Source: Nemania diffusa (taxonomy: Eukaryota; Ascomycota; Sordariomycetes; Xylariales; Xylariaceae). Taken from it: a DNA stretch of 64,000 bases. How positions within the stretch are numbered: position 1 is the first letter of the stretch; each line of letters begins with the position of its first letter. Made by a program: the position numbers and the translations under genes. Below, one piece after another: positions 22,231 to 33,205 of the stretch. The notes under the pieces were generated by a model that was not told the DNA's origin, ran no database searches, and saw only the letters and a program-made list of their open reading frames with translations. The stretch lies in contig JBBPUQ010000003.1 of NCBI GenBank assembly GCA_038501195.1, positions 372,001-436,000 on the forward strand, read 5' to 3'.

Positions 22231-23280
22231 AAAGCGTTAGGAAATTAGATTAAGCTTGCAGTTTGTGCATATTCTTCTCTTTATATTACATGTGAGATCG
22301 GTGAGGACGCTAGTAGTACGTCCACCTCACTTATGGCTGCAGGTTTCTTGCTAGGGGTACGAATGCATGAGAATATTAATGTTGACTCTAGAATGACTAC
22401 ATAATAGAGCACATTTCAAAGAGATAGAAAGAGAGAAGAGGGGGATGAGAACGAATTTGGGTATAGAACGTTAGTATAAGCACAGTTTGTCAATTGATCT
22501 GTAAAATAACTTCAGCTCTGCAACTCACGCGGGAAATTCTATGTATAAGACTGCTATAGAAAGAACCAAGGAATAAGTAATGCAGTCTATTCCGTTATTT
22601 TGTTAGGACTCAGCTGAACTCTATTTGAACTGCGAGATTCAAAAGGGGCGTTAGATCCGGGTCTGGAAAGCTGGGTTCTTCTAGATAATGTGCGGTTGAA
22701 TCTCGAAATTGAGTTGCCCCAACTTGTCTCACTAGAACACTAACTTCTGAGTAGGGTATAACGATATCCAGCAACACATCTATAACACTCCGATCCATAA
22801 TGTATCATTAAAGTCTAAGACGTATTATTAAGGGCTTCATAGCTTATTCTTAGTATGTATATATCCGCACTCGAGAGATATCGAGCCAGGATTCTCGAAC
22901 TCGTTCCATATCTCATAAGGTCCGATCAGCAAGGCAGAAAGTGGGCATTCTGCTTGTGGTTCATTCACGAGCCTCAAACCAACCACTCGCCCGTCTGAGC
23001 GGGCTCCCCTGCGCCAGTTCAACTGTTCTTAAACCTCGAGAGACAAAAACGACCGTATCCGCTACTGTTGGTAGCGATAGCATGCGCCTTACTCCTTCCA
23101 TGCTCTCCCTCATAGCCTCATATATAATAACGAGGCGAGGGATCTACCCAAAACGTAGGTACAATGCATTGCAATATCGGAAATGTCATGTCGTAAGGTG
23201 GTTCGTTGTGCGTTATTGAGCGCCATATGTGTTGTACAAAAGCGATACCTAGGTATATCGGTGGGTTTCACGAATCAGTA
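22231..23280. other. convergent intergenic, no gene seen
   Basis: About 1 kb between convergent 3' ends. Small frames are present but none has protein-like composition or a splice partner. Confidence 0.5.
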
Positions 23281-24063
23281 CTAATCTTGATTGACGGTTT
23301 GCTGTAGCAATATAAGTCAGTAATTGTGAAGAAGTAGAGTTGAACTGAGTGTTCGGGCTTAACTTACCACCAGCCAGTCCATTCCATCATTAATGCCACT
23401 TCCATCGACGGCAGAGCATGCGACAATACTCCAGTTCCGATCCCGCAGCTCACCCAGCCGGAGAGCCTCGGAGATCTCACCAGCGCCCTTGGCTCCAGGT
23501 TGATCTTGCTTGTTGGCGAAGACGAGCAGCGCGGCATCCTTCAGCTCCTCCTCATTCAGCATGGCAGCTAACTCATCTGCCGCGGTTTGGAGACGCTCTA
23601 TATCGGTGCTGTCGACGACGAAGATGACGGCGGCGGTATTAGCGTAGTAACACCGCCAATAGGGTCGGATAGAGGTCTGTCCGCCGAGATCCCATACGTC
23701 GAAGTTGAGGTTCTTGTAGGTTACGGATTCCACATTAAAGCCTATCGTCGGGATGGTTGTGACAACTTCGCCTATCTATAAGTAGAGTTAGCTGTACGGG
23801 ACCTTTGTGCTCCCAACACCTTGGGTGAATCGAGAGAATAGACAGCGCGCCCGCTATGGATAGCTCACTAACCTTAAGTCTGTAGAGGAGTGTGGTCTTT
23901 CCGGCGTTATCCTACATAGTGATGACCGACCCGTTAGCGCTGCCTACTATCGGCGTCAATTCGACTTCACGGGGGCCAAGAAGCATACCAGACCCAAGAT
24001 CAATATCCTGATTTCCTTCTTCGCCCAAAGCAGGCCCGACAGCCATGACACGCTTTGGCCCAT
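23281..24063 (-). CDS. arl1: ADP-ribosylation factor-like GTPase ARL1, 180 aa
   Basis: Four exons on the minus strand: 24063-23989, 23911-23873, 23775-23368, 23301-23281. All junctions fall in phase 0 and total 543 nt. The product starts [10 protein letters not shown], with Gly2 for N-myristoylation, and carries every small-GTPase motif: GLDNAGKTT (G1), [12 protein letters not shown] (switch I), WDLGGQ (switch II), NKQD (G4) and CSA (G5). [17 protein letters not shown] is diagnostic of ARL1 rather than ARF1. ARL1 acts at the trans-Golgi, recruiting GRIP-domain golgins. Exons 2 (39 nt) and 4 (21 nt) are very small, and the last encodes only QTVNQD. The gene is divergent from RPL39 across a ~790-bp shared promoter. 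Confidence 0.95.
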
Positions 24064-24855
24064 CTTTTATTTGGTATAACGATCCGCGTAGTATTTGGGA
24101 AGGTCGAGGTGAGGTATAGGGCCGTGCCACCCGAGTACAGTGACACTCAAATCGTTGACGACTCCTTGGTTGGAGGTAGGTTCACAAGGAGAAAGGGGCT
24201 ATCGGTGATGTAGATCGCGCCCCCAAGGATTAAAACGGCGCAGCCTATGGATTATCGATGCTTTATAAGGAATAGATAGTTGGTGTTGTGATGGTGTACG
24301 GGCTGTATCGCAGGTGATATTTCGTCCAGGTTCCCTTATTCGACGCCGGTTCTCTGTCTCCTTTGATTCTTCAAGGCCCAAGTCCAAGAGGCCGCCAGTT
24401 TCCAGGGATGAGCTGTTAGCGATTCGGCAGGCTGCCCCGGCGCCTTGGCACCCAAGGATTACCGGTTTAAGTCGTGCTTGTTGGCTTATATAATCAGGCG
24501 TCTTACTACCTGGTAACCTCAAGGTACCTAAGCTTTTCATGTGCTTATCTTAATTCTGGGCCTTACCTTAGGTAAGCTGGCAGACTGCTTTATCTTATCT
24601 GGACGACTGTCATGTGACTTCTTCTAGCACAAATGACATGGGACGTAGATAGTACCTAATCTGAGACACAATCAGCCGAAGATTTGCCCACAATTTCCAA
24701 TCGGGGCTGCAAAACCCTCGCGCAACCAAAATTTACTAGCCGGCCATACTGACTGATTTGACCAGCTACTCCACCCACCCTACCTCTTCCTATTTCTCTA
24801 CCAAGAAGACATCACCAACATCTCTCGACATTTAGATTCGCACACAGCAGTCAAA
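24064..24855. other. shared promoter of ARL1 and RPL39
   Basis: About 790 bp between two divergent housekeeping genes. It includes a 15-bp odd palindrome (CTTACCTTAGGTAAG, 24562-24576) and TTATC motifs at ~24545 and ~24590. A long minus-strand frame at 24199-24540 lacks any family resemblance and is not called. Confidence 0.5.
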
Positions 24856-25303
24856 ATGCCGGTACGTAAATCTCGACTGCACACCCTGTTCTCGCGAGAG
24901 AGGTGACTTTGTCATGGTGCAACCATGCAGCCAATCTCCTCGCTGCGGGATAGGTTATCAGGCGATTCCTACGACGAAAAGGACATTGTGACACCAGAGC
25001 TGACGATAATATCTCCAACCACAGAGCCACAAGTCTTTCCGGACGAAGCAGAAGCTCGCCAAGGCGCAGAAGCAGAACCGCCCTATTCCTCAATGGATTC
25101 GTCTCCGGACCGGCAACACCATTAGGTACGACTAACAGCTCCGTCATTCGTCTCGTCGCCTCTTGAATCACCATATTTACCCTACCATTTCGTCCCCGAG
25201 ACACACCCACCAGACCCAGATTAGACAATAAACCAGGGCTAACGTACGCATCAGATACAACGCCAAGAGACGTCACTGGCGCAAGACCCGTCTCGGCATC
25301 TAG
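24856..25303 (+). CDS. rpl39: 60S ribosomal protein L39, 51 aa
   Basis: Three exons: 24856-24861 (ATG CCG only), 25025-25125, 25255-25303. Together they give 51 codons plus stop. The product contains [20 protein letters not shown], then [10 protein letters not shown], with [16 protein letters not shown] completed across the second splice. This is unmistakably eukaryotic eL39, a tiny basic protein lining the ribosome exit tunnel. Its length equals the family norm. A two-codon first exon followed by a 163-nt intron is typical of fungal ribosomal protein genes. The pyrimidine-rich leader just upstream of the ATG fits high expression. The gene is divergent from ARL1. Confidence 0.96.
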
Positions 25304-26629
25304 ATGCCTTTTCTCTTGTTCCGCCTACATCGACCACACCATCCCGCCTGCCCTGTACCCTTGTGGGAGAGCTTGCCGATCCCAAGGTCGCCCATCAGTA
25401 TTCACAGGCGACGAGGTCATATTTATGACGAAGATGGAAAGGGTACTTGAAGTGGACATGTACGTCTAATAACGACGACTTCCTTTTTCGACCGGGCAGA
25501 TGGACAAAGACAAAACGAAACGAACTGGTCGATGGAGGGGTGGGTAGGGACTTGTGTGTGGTGTTGGCGAATCGGGTTTCTTCAGGGACTTTTTGTCATT
25601 TAAGGTCTGCATGGTACCGGTCACATGGGAAATGAAAATAAGCTGCGAACAGAGGAAACTCGAGAATCGAGTTATGACGTATCTTGTGCGCGTGACAATG
25701 CTTGATGCTGGACGTTTCCTTCAAAATCTATCGACTAACGTGGTAGACACCCTCCCTACCTATCTATGTGTAGTCCTGGAGTATACTCGATATTCTAAAA
25801 GTTGGCGCTTAGATTAGCCAGCGCTAACTTACTAAATGAGGTTCTAAAAGCTTAGCATTCGGATCATATTTTGCTATCTCCAACATTTCGAAACTGGAGA
25901 ACTGTAAGTCGGAGACAAACTGATAAATTAGGAGTCCACGCTATCAACAGCAACTCGATTCCCGACTTCAACCTCCATTCTTACACCCTCTACCTACTTC
26001 CATCTAAAAACCGTATAGACAAGCACAGCGTACCTAGTAGTGAAATATGCATGAGGCTGCCACGCTACGTATGGAGTCTAGTTTCTGTATAGATACAATG
26101 CGGTAGCTACGTAGGTATGGGCTATGTGTACTAGGTTAAGTACGCTCTACCAGCGAGGTACACGCTGCCATCGAAAATTTAGGGCATACAATTAAACATT
26201 TTTAGACTAGGTAGTCAATCAGATGGAAGAGCCTGCACTTTGCTCCCTGTAAAGTCTCTATGGGTGAATTGGGTGATGAAAAGCATTTATTTGTAAAAGA
26301 GCGTTGACCGCCGACAAAACAATATGCAGTATCGCAAGTTCCGCCTCAGAAAGAGGACAGACATCAGCAGTCAACCCTGCAAATCTTCCCCACGTGTAAC
26401 TCAACCACACCTAGGAACGCCGTTGCCAAAGACACTGCAAACTAACGCCGAGCTATGATGTGCATAGTCACACTGTCATCAAACTACTTCCTCCCTGTCA
26501 TTCTGAGCTCCTGGGCTCTCTCTGGAGCTCAGCATTGGCACTCCAGTTCCATCTTTTAGCCAGATTTGAGTCATAGGAGGCTTTTCTCGGACTACTCATT
26601 TGTTCCCAAGTAGTGCTTCAAGTTTTTTT
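25304..26629. other. convergent intergenic, no gene seen
   Basis: 1.3 kb between the 3' ends of RPL39 and SKP1. Only short, composition-poor frames are present. Confidence 0.5.
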
Positions 26630-27390
26630 CTAACGATCCTCAGCCCACTCATTCTCCCGTCGGATTTGTTCCTCCTCCTCAGGAGTGAAGTCGTTAGTGA
26701 TGTTGAATGTTTTCCGAATCTCTTCGGGCGACTTGCCCTTGATCATATTTGCCACGGTCTTGCAGCCGACATCAAGGAGAGGCTTGATGTCCAGGTAGTT
26801 GGATGCCTGGAGAAGAACAATTAGTTAGCTAACCAAAGGGACAAATAAACACCCAGATCTTAGATATAGTCAACGTACTAGGATAATCTCGAACAGCATC
26901 TCTTGGTCGACCTGCATGAACTTCTGATCCCACTCATCGATGTCCGTGGTCTTCTTCCGGGTATCAGACTCGTCCTCGTTAGTGGACGGGGGGTCGTTGC
27001 GATGATGCTCGCACCACTCGATTACTTTGCGGAGAACTGGTTCCGTGACCTGGAATAGTAGACAAGAAAAGTTAATGGCGGACAATATTAGAGACACAAG
27101 TGCTTATGGGCCTAGCTTACGTTCGGAATGGGAACCGTCTGACCGAGGGCACTGTCTCCAAGATCCTCTAACATATTCTTAATGAGCAATGAACGCTCTA
27201 CAACAGCTCTCTCTGGAGGGATGTTAGTAATGACTCCCCAAGCGATACACGCCGAGGCTAACGAGCCACGCGGAAAAGGGAAAAACAGCTGGAGTAGAAT
27301 AGAACACATGGGTGCAAACTTACCAACCTCCATGAGGTGGCTGTCATTGCTTTGCAGCGTAATCATTGTCGGTGCGTTTTCGGTAGACAT
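26630..27390 (-). CDS. skp1: SKP1 / SconC, SCF ubiquitin ligase adaptor, 168 aa
   Basis: Four exons on the minus strand: 27390-27324, 27212-27121, 27049-26879, 26806-26630. The spliced frame is 507 nt. The N-terminal BTB/POZ-like fold ([13 protein letters not shown], then [15 protein letters not shown]) is followed by [12 protein letters not shown], a charged linker, and the C-terminal F-box-binding helices [22 protein letters not shown], ending in [19 protein letters not shown]1 bridges cullin-1 to F-box proteins in SCF E3 ligases; in Neurospora and Aspergillus it is named for sulfur control (SCON-3/SconC). The length matches the family. A GTAAGT at 27981-27976 preceded by a CT-rich stretch suggests a spliced 5' leader. 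Confidence 0.95.
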
Positions 27391-29485
27391 GATGCCGATT
27401 TATTGTTTTGTCTTAAGAAGTCGGAGGTGCGTATCGGTTGTTGGTAAACTAGATATGTGTGGTAAGAAGTGTATCCTCTAACGTAGACAGGCGGGGTTTA
27501 TCGTATGCCGGAAGTGTAATAGTTGAGTGGGTGATGACAAGGGGAGCTCGATTAAATGTGCAGATGTGGAAATGGGATGTGGACGTGAATGGCGTGGTGA
27601 ATAAGTTTTAGGTCCCTAGGTACCTAAGGTAGATTAAATACCTGGGTTGTGAAGGTGCCACAGAACGGTAGTTGTGTATTGTTGGCCGTGTAGGAAGGTG
27701 TTGTCTAGCAGAGGGAAGCAAGCTGCCAGGTCAAGAGGTCAGGCAACAAGCGAATCATCGATGTCTGCAGATGAAGAAAGAAGAAATAGAAAGAAAAGGC
27801 TGAGCGATGATAGGGCCCAAGGCAACAGTACTCTGTCTAACGGCCGGTGAATGCCCGATGGGGTCTCTGGAGCTGACACCTGCCTTGTAGGCCGATGCCG
27901 TCATTTGATTGGGGGGCAATTTGGAAGGAAAGTGGCTAGGCGGACAAGTATGAAAATGCCGAATAATCCAAGACAACTTACCTCTCTTGCGAAGACGCGA
28001 AGGTCAGATGTTGACACCGGGAAGCTCTGGAGAGTGCGTTAGGTAGTCGAGTTGAGGTGGTGAAGTTGTTGATACGGAGTAGGAGTGATGAAGAGGATTG
28101 GAAGAGGTGTTGGATCGATGTGAAGGTGGAAGGCTGACCTAAGTACAGCAGATATAGTGGGGGGACTTCGCTGTGGGTCCGAGAGAAAGCGCGAGTGGCA
28201 CCATTCACCTACCTATGCGTTAGGTACTACGTATATATACTATCTAAGGTGTTTCTCAGGTAGGTTTAGTATCTGAAAGCAAACTGAAGGTTTGCTCACA
28301 GGTATTAGGTATTCACTATCTTCTAACGCCTGCCTATTTCCCTTAAATTCACATATGTGCAGAGAAGCTTCGAGTTACATAATGGGGGGTTTTACTTTAT
28401 TAAATGAGCTTAAACCTGCAAGGGGGAAGGGAATGAAAGAAGAAAAAAAAATAGCCCATTGCGACTAATACAAACAGCCAACGTAAATGCAGACAATAAC
28501 ATCTACACCTACTGCGTATGCTACATGTATGCAGCCACAATGTATTAGTTTAATGCTGTGACAAGGTAGAGAGACAGACCCTGCACAACCTCTCCATGTA
28601 TCTAAGGTACCTAGGTATGTATACAGGTACCATTGAGCTTCTCACAACGTTCGTATTGAAGGGGTAACTACCTAAGTATTGCGTACTATACTTGTACAGC
28701 TTCAGACAGGACAAAGAGAAGGTAATTTTCCTATTACAGTGACGCAATAAATGAAAATAAACATCGTAGACTACATCCTTAGAAACCTAACATTAGTACA
28801 TCTAGGTACTGATATAGAATTCAGGGCGACAATTCTACGCGCTACTAGGTTCCTAGACGAACTTTGTTTGTTACACGAGAGCAGTGACCACAAGCAGGCA
28901 AAAGCGTGATAAGTAAACAAACATTTTGCTTCAGAGGCTGTATGCGCAAGTTGTCATATGTGACTACCTATCCTACCAACCTAGTCCGGCCTAGCATACC
29001 TAAAAGCATATTGCTCCCTGGAGACTGGCACTTTTCCTCCCTCACCCTACCTACCTAACCTATCTACTTACTTACCTACCTACCATGTACCTAGCTACCG
29101 TGTAATATGTAGTACCCGGAACAAAGAAATTAAGCATTAGCCAATAGAAGAATAGGGTATGTATGCCCACCTCATGCCTCCCAGAGAGTGAGGGAAGGCA
29201 CTAGTGTGTGCGTAGCACTACCTAGGTAGTGTGTGCGTAGTGTTTGATGTGTGTGTGTGCGCCTGTGAAAATGGTGGTTTGGGACAGGGTATCAAGAACC
29301 AAAAAACGACCCGAGACCAATAGCCATCCAAACCATGTATGTATCCAAGGAAACGAAACGAAACCCTAAGTGAGGCAAAGAAGTAAGGAGGAACTCCGTA
29401 CCCTGCCATCGCCCTCCCATCTATCCCTAGCAGCCTTCGTATCTACAACAACAAGGTGCACAGGCCGAACGCACGCAAAGCAGGC
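27391..29485. other. SKP1 leader/promoter and repeat-rich intergenic
   Basis: About 2.1 kb. The SKP1-proximal ~800 bp probably contains a 5' untranslated exon and intron (donor at 27981 on the minus strand). Beyond 28200 it is AT-rich with many TAGGTACCTA-type words and a TACC/TACT microsatellite at ~29040-29100. The final part is the 3' region of the membrane-protein gene. Confidence 0.45.
29037..29099. repeat. TACC/CTTA-rich microsatellite
   Basis: A run of imperfect TACC, ACCT and TACT tetramers (CTACCTACCTAACC... TTACTTACCTACCTACC). It is a simple-sequence tract with no coding content. Confidence 0.7.
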
Positions 29486-32400
29486 CTACCCATGCTTCAC
29501 GCCCCCCTCCATCCGCCTCAGCGCCTCGCGATGCGCATCCATGAGGTCCCCTCTGCGCATGAGCTCCTCGAACGCGCGCTCCTGCCTCTCCTTCTCCCAG
29601 CGCTCCATCTCCCTCCTCTGCGCCTCGTGCTCGCGCTGCGAAAGCAGCGCGTTCCGCTGCATGTCGATGGCGCGGCCGATCTCGGCGTTCGTGTTCGCGG
29701 GCCCGCCGCCGAGCAGCGACGTCGACGACGCCGATTGCTGTAGTAGCGGCGTCTCGCGCGACGTGCCCTTCTGCTGTGGCACCGCGGCGGCGGTGGCGGC
29801 GCGCAGGTCGGCGGCTACGGACTGGCGGAACTGGGAGAGCCGGGCGTCGCGCTCCGCTTGCGAGAAGCGCTGGCCGTGGCGTTGCGGCTGGTGGGAGTCG
29901 AAGCGGGAGGATTCTGCGGTGATGGTGCCGATGTTTGGAACAGTTCTGGATGCAGGGAGTGGTGCCGTGTTCATCGAACTTTTCCGCTGGGGCTGGCCTC
30001 CGAGGGAGTTGGTGGAGTTGACGGAGGGCACGCTGCTTTGCCGCATGAGCTGCTTTCGCTGGCTTAATGGGATATCGTCCGCATCCTGGGTCATTAGAGG
30101 TGTCGGTGTGGCGTAGTTAGATGTTATGGCCATTTGACTGGCGGATCTCGTCATGTATTCTGGGTTTTCTTGGAATGGCGGCGCCGTGAATAGCTGTGAC
30201 TGGGACTTATTACGCAGGAACATCTCGCGCTTGCCGAGGAGCGTTTGCGGGCTGGAGTAGGAAACGACTCCTGGTACAGGCGCAAGTGCCGTGGGCGAGG
30301 GTGGTATTGAATTAGGGGTGGAGCCACCATCGCCATCTGATCCAGCTCCCTGGTCGACGGGAAGAACTTGGCTAGCATTTTCTTCTTGTATTGGTTGGTT
30401 GTACACCTCGGTCGATGTCCGACGTCCTCTATTCCTGAAACTGTGGCCCGCCTGGGGCACAGCCATTGGTGTGGGTTTTACGGAGCTCGGGTGAACCACA
30501 GCATCTGAGCTCGCGCTCGTGAGGATGGCGAGCGTGGCTGGGATGTGTGCTTTTAGGGGAGTATAATATGAACCTGTCCGAGATGTGGAGCGCTGCGTAG
30601 GTGAGGAAACTTGAAGTAAATTTGATGCGTTTGAGTCGGATCGTATAATGGGTGGTGGGGGAGCGCCGCCCTCGGCAGTCTGCTGGAGCGCCTCGACATG
30701 AACCGGCGCTGCAACTTCGACGTCTTGCTTCTCATCACTCTGCTGTTCAGAATATTCATTCAATTGTAGTTGCTCCAACGGAGGCGCCTCCGCTGCGCTC
30801 AAGTGCTTTGCCCATTCGTTGGTTCTATACGACATAGCCACGCGGGGGAGGGCTGAAGGGAGCCGGTCTTTGGTGAGGCTCACATTGGTTGAAGCTGTCG
30901 AAGGAGCTAGAGACTTCGACGGTTTGGAAGTTTCCGAAACTGCTTCCACGGCGTTTATGTCAGTGGGGCTACTAATCTCGTTGGTATTCTCCGTCTTTTC
31001 AGTGCTCTGGTTCAAACTGTCTCGTTTTGACAAATCGCCGGAAGATCTGTTCAAAAAAGAACTGTCGAGGATGTCGGTCCCAACCGTCTCAGCTGACGAG
31101 GTAGGTCGAGCATCAAGGCGCCATGCGGGACTTGGAGGCTTCAATTTCATTTCACTGTCGCCATCGTTTTCCGCGTCCAAGTTGATCTCTAAAGCATCTC
31201 CAAAATCGACCATGACTGCAGGTATAGACATTCGGTCGGCTTTGTTTTTCGTAGAGTAGTCGTAGGCGTCGCCGTCTTGACTTAGGCCATCGATGGTGGC
31301 AGCAATCGATGATCCGTCACTGTGACGTTTTGAGTTTTCGACAAGTTCCTCTGTGCTTTCCGCCCACCCTGGTGACTGCGACACCACAAACTCTCCAGTC
31401 TTTCGTTTTCCCGCTTGAGGACGAGCTGATCTTTGTGAGAGGTTATGTATGAGGTTGCCTGAGCTTGCCGAAAGTCGATTAACTAATGACAGCCTGGACG
31501 GTTTGTTGCTGAGCACAAAATTCCCATCGTCTTCGTCGGCATATGTAGCAATCGATGAACGACTGTCATTTTCATCCAATCCGTTCGGAATCTTAAACGG
31601 AAGGGGGGTGATCTCCGGCCCAGAAGGTTTTGAAGGCATTTGCGACGTTGGGGGAGATATAACTGAGCTTCGTCGTGCTTCTCCATCGCCATTAGCAATC
31701 CACACCTTCTCATCCGAGTTAGATATAGGAGCTGTGTCCTTGTTTCCGTTCAGCTCGTCATCCTTCGCAACTCTAATGATCACTCTGCTGTCATCATTTT
31801 GAGTCGTCATGATTCCATCAGCAGGCTTCTTCGCAGCATCAGGCGAGCTTGCAGGATCGGCAATGGGAAGCTCGACCATCTCAATTTCATCTTCGTTTGA
31901 CGATACTTGTCGCACAATTGTTTGACCAGCACCATCCTTCTTCTCATCATCGACGTCCTCGACCCCAGAATCACCGGAGGCCGCTGAACTTCGTGGGAGC
32001 TGATTGCCATATACCGTCTCCCATTGTTGGCGTTCCCTTGCGTTCTCTGCCTCGATCTGTAGTCCTCGGTCTGCCTCTTCTTCATCACGCTTCCGTTGCG
32101 CCTCGGCTTGAACCTCGGCCTTCTTCGCTCGGCGCTCCTGAATAACTCTCCATAGCCTCAACTGGGAAATGATGCCTGCAATCGTAAAAACCACGGTGAG
32201 CGCAATCTCCACGCGGATGCCCTTGGTCAAAGGGTAGGTGTCTGCCGTGTCCGGGAAAAGATCACTGTTCAAGTTCCAAATGTAGGCCCAGAATTCTTTC
32301 AATCCAGCCCGACTAAAACAGTCAATTCCTATGACGGTCACGGTCGCACCAGCAAACGAGATCAGACCCATCAGCGCGTACGGTCGAGTGTGGCGGCTAA

Positions 32401-33205
32401 AGTAAAATCCATAGCTGCCGACTGTAAAGGCAGCGATAAAAATGACTTTGGATGCCGTTGAGGGGAGTAAGCCCCCAGCTTTAAGGGTTAAAAACCACAT
32501 GGAGATGCAAAACCCTCCTAAGAGACATCCCAAGCCTTCGGTAATCTCGTGAAACACTGTGGCGGCTCCACCTAGAATAAGACCGCTCACGACGGCCGCT
32601 ACTACGTAGGCCCCTTCGATCGCAATTGGTACGGGCGGATCCATTACATACACGATCAGGACAGTCACACTTAGTCCCGAGAGGAAGGCCGTCGAGAAAA
32701 AGGTATGCAGCGATGCATTCTTAATACCAATCAGAGTATATGTAGCACCGCTGATTAGAAGAAGAGCACCGGCGACCCCCCATCCTGGAGATAGTCTGGG
32801 TTGTATCGGTAGCTGGCCTTCTGGAATTGGACCTGAGAGAATGGGGTGTTAGTGTTCCATAAGTGAGGAAAAGGAGGTCTAGATGAGGAACTGACTAGGA
32901 GTCGCTGATGAACTTGCGTTGTCAGGCCTGTTCCCATTAATTGCTGAAGCAAAAGCAGTCGTCGATGTCGCTGTAGTGGTTGTTGTCGTGTGAGCGGTGG
33001 ATTTTTGCGTCGACGTGGTTCCGTCTATACTCGTGGAAGAAGTCTCGCCATTTCCACCCTCAGTCCCGCTCGTTGTCGTTGTCGGCGCTGCAGTTACTGT
33101 AGGCGTGATATCATCGCGCTGCAAAACCTGGAGCGGCCCTGCTACTACACTGCAAATATGGAGGAGCAAGAGCAGAGCCCAAACACAACTCCATCGCGGA
33201 GTCAT
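29486..33205 (-). CDS. TM7S3/TM198-like (DUF4203) membrane protein with long cytosolic tail, 1218 aa
   Basis: Two exons on the minus strand: 33205-32896 and 32832-29486, with a 63-nt intron and 3657 nt in total. A signal peptide (PRWSCVWALLLLLHICSVVAG) precedes a Thr/Ser-rich, presumably O-glycosylated extracellular stretch. About seven hydrophobic helices follow (GWGVAGALLLISGATYTLIG through VEIALTVVFTIAGIISQL), matching the TM7S3/TM198-like domain of unknown function. After residue ~330 comes a basic coiled stretch (RRAKKAEVQAEAQRKRDEEE) and a very long disordered S/P/T-rich cytosolic region. The last ~70 residues form a charged coiled coil (QREHEAQRREMERWEKERQE). The family is conserved in Pezizomycotina without a firm function; a cell-surface role is inference. 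Confidence 0.92.
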
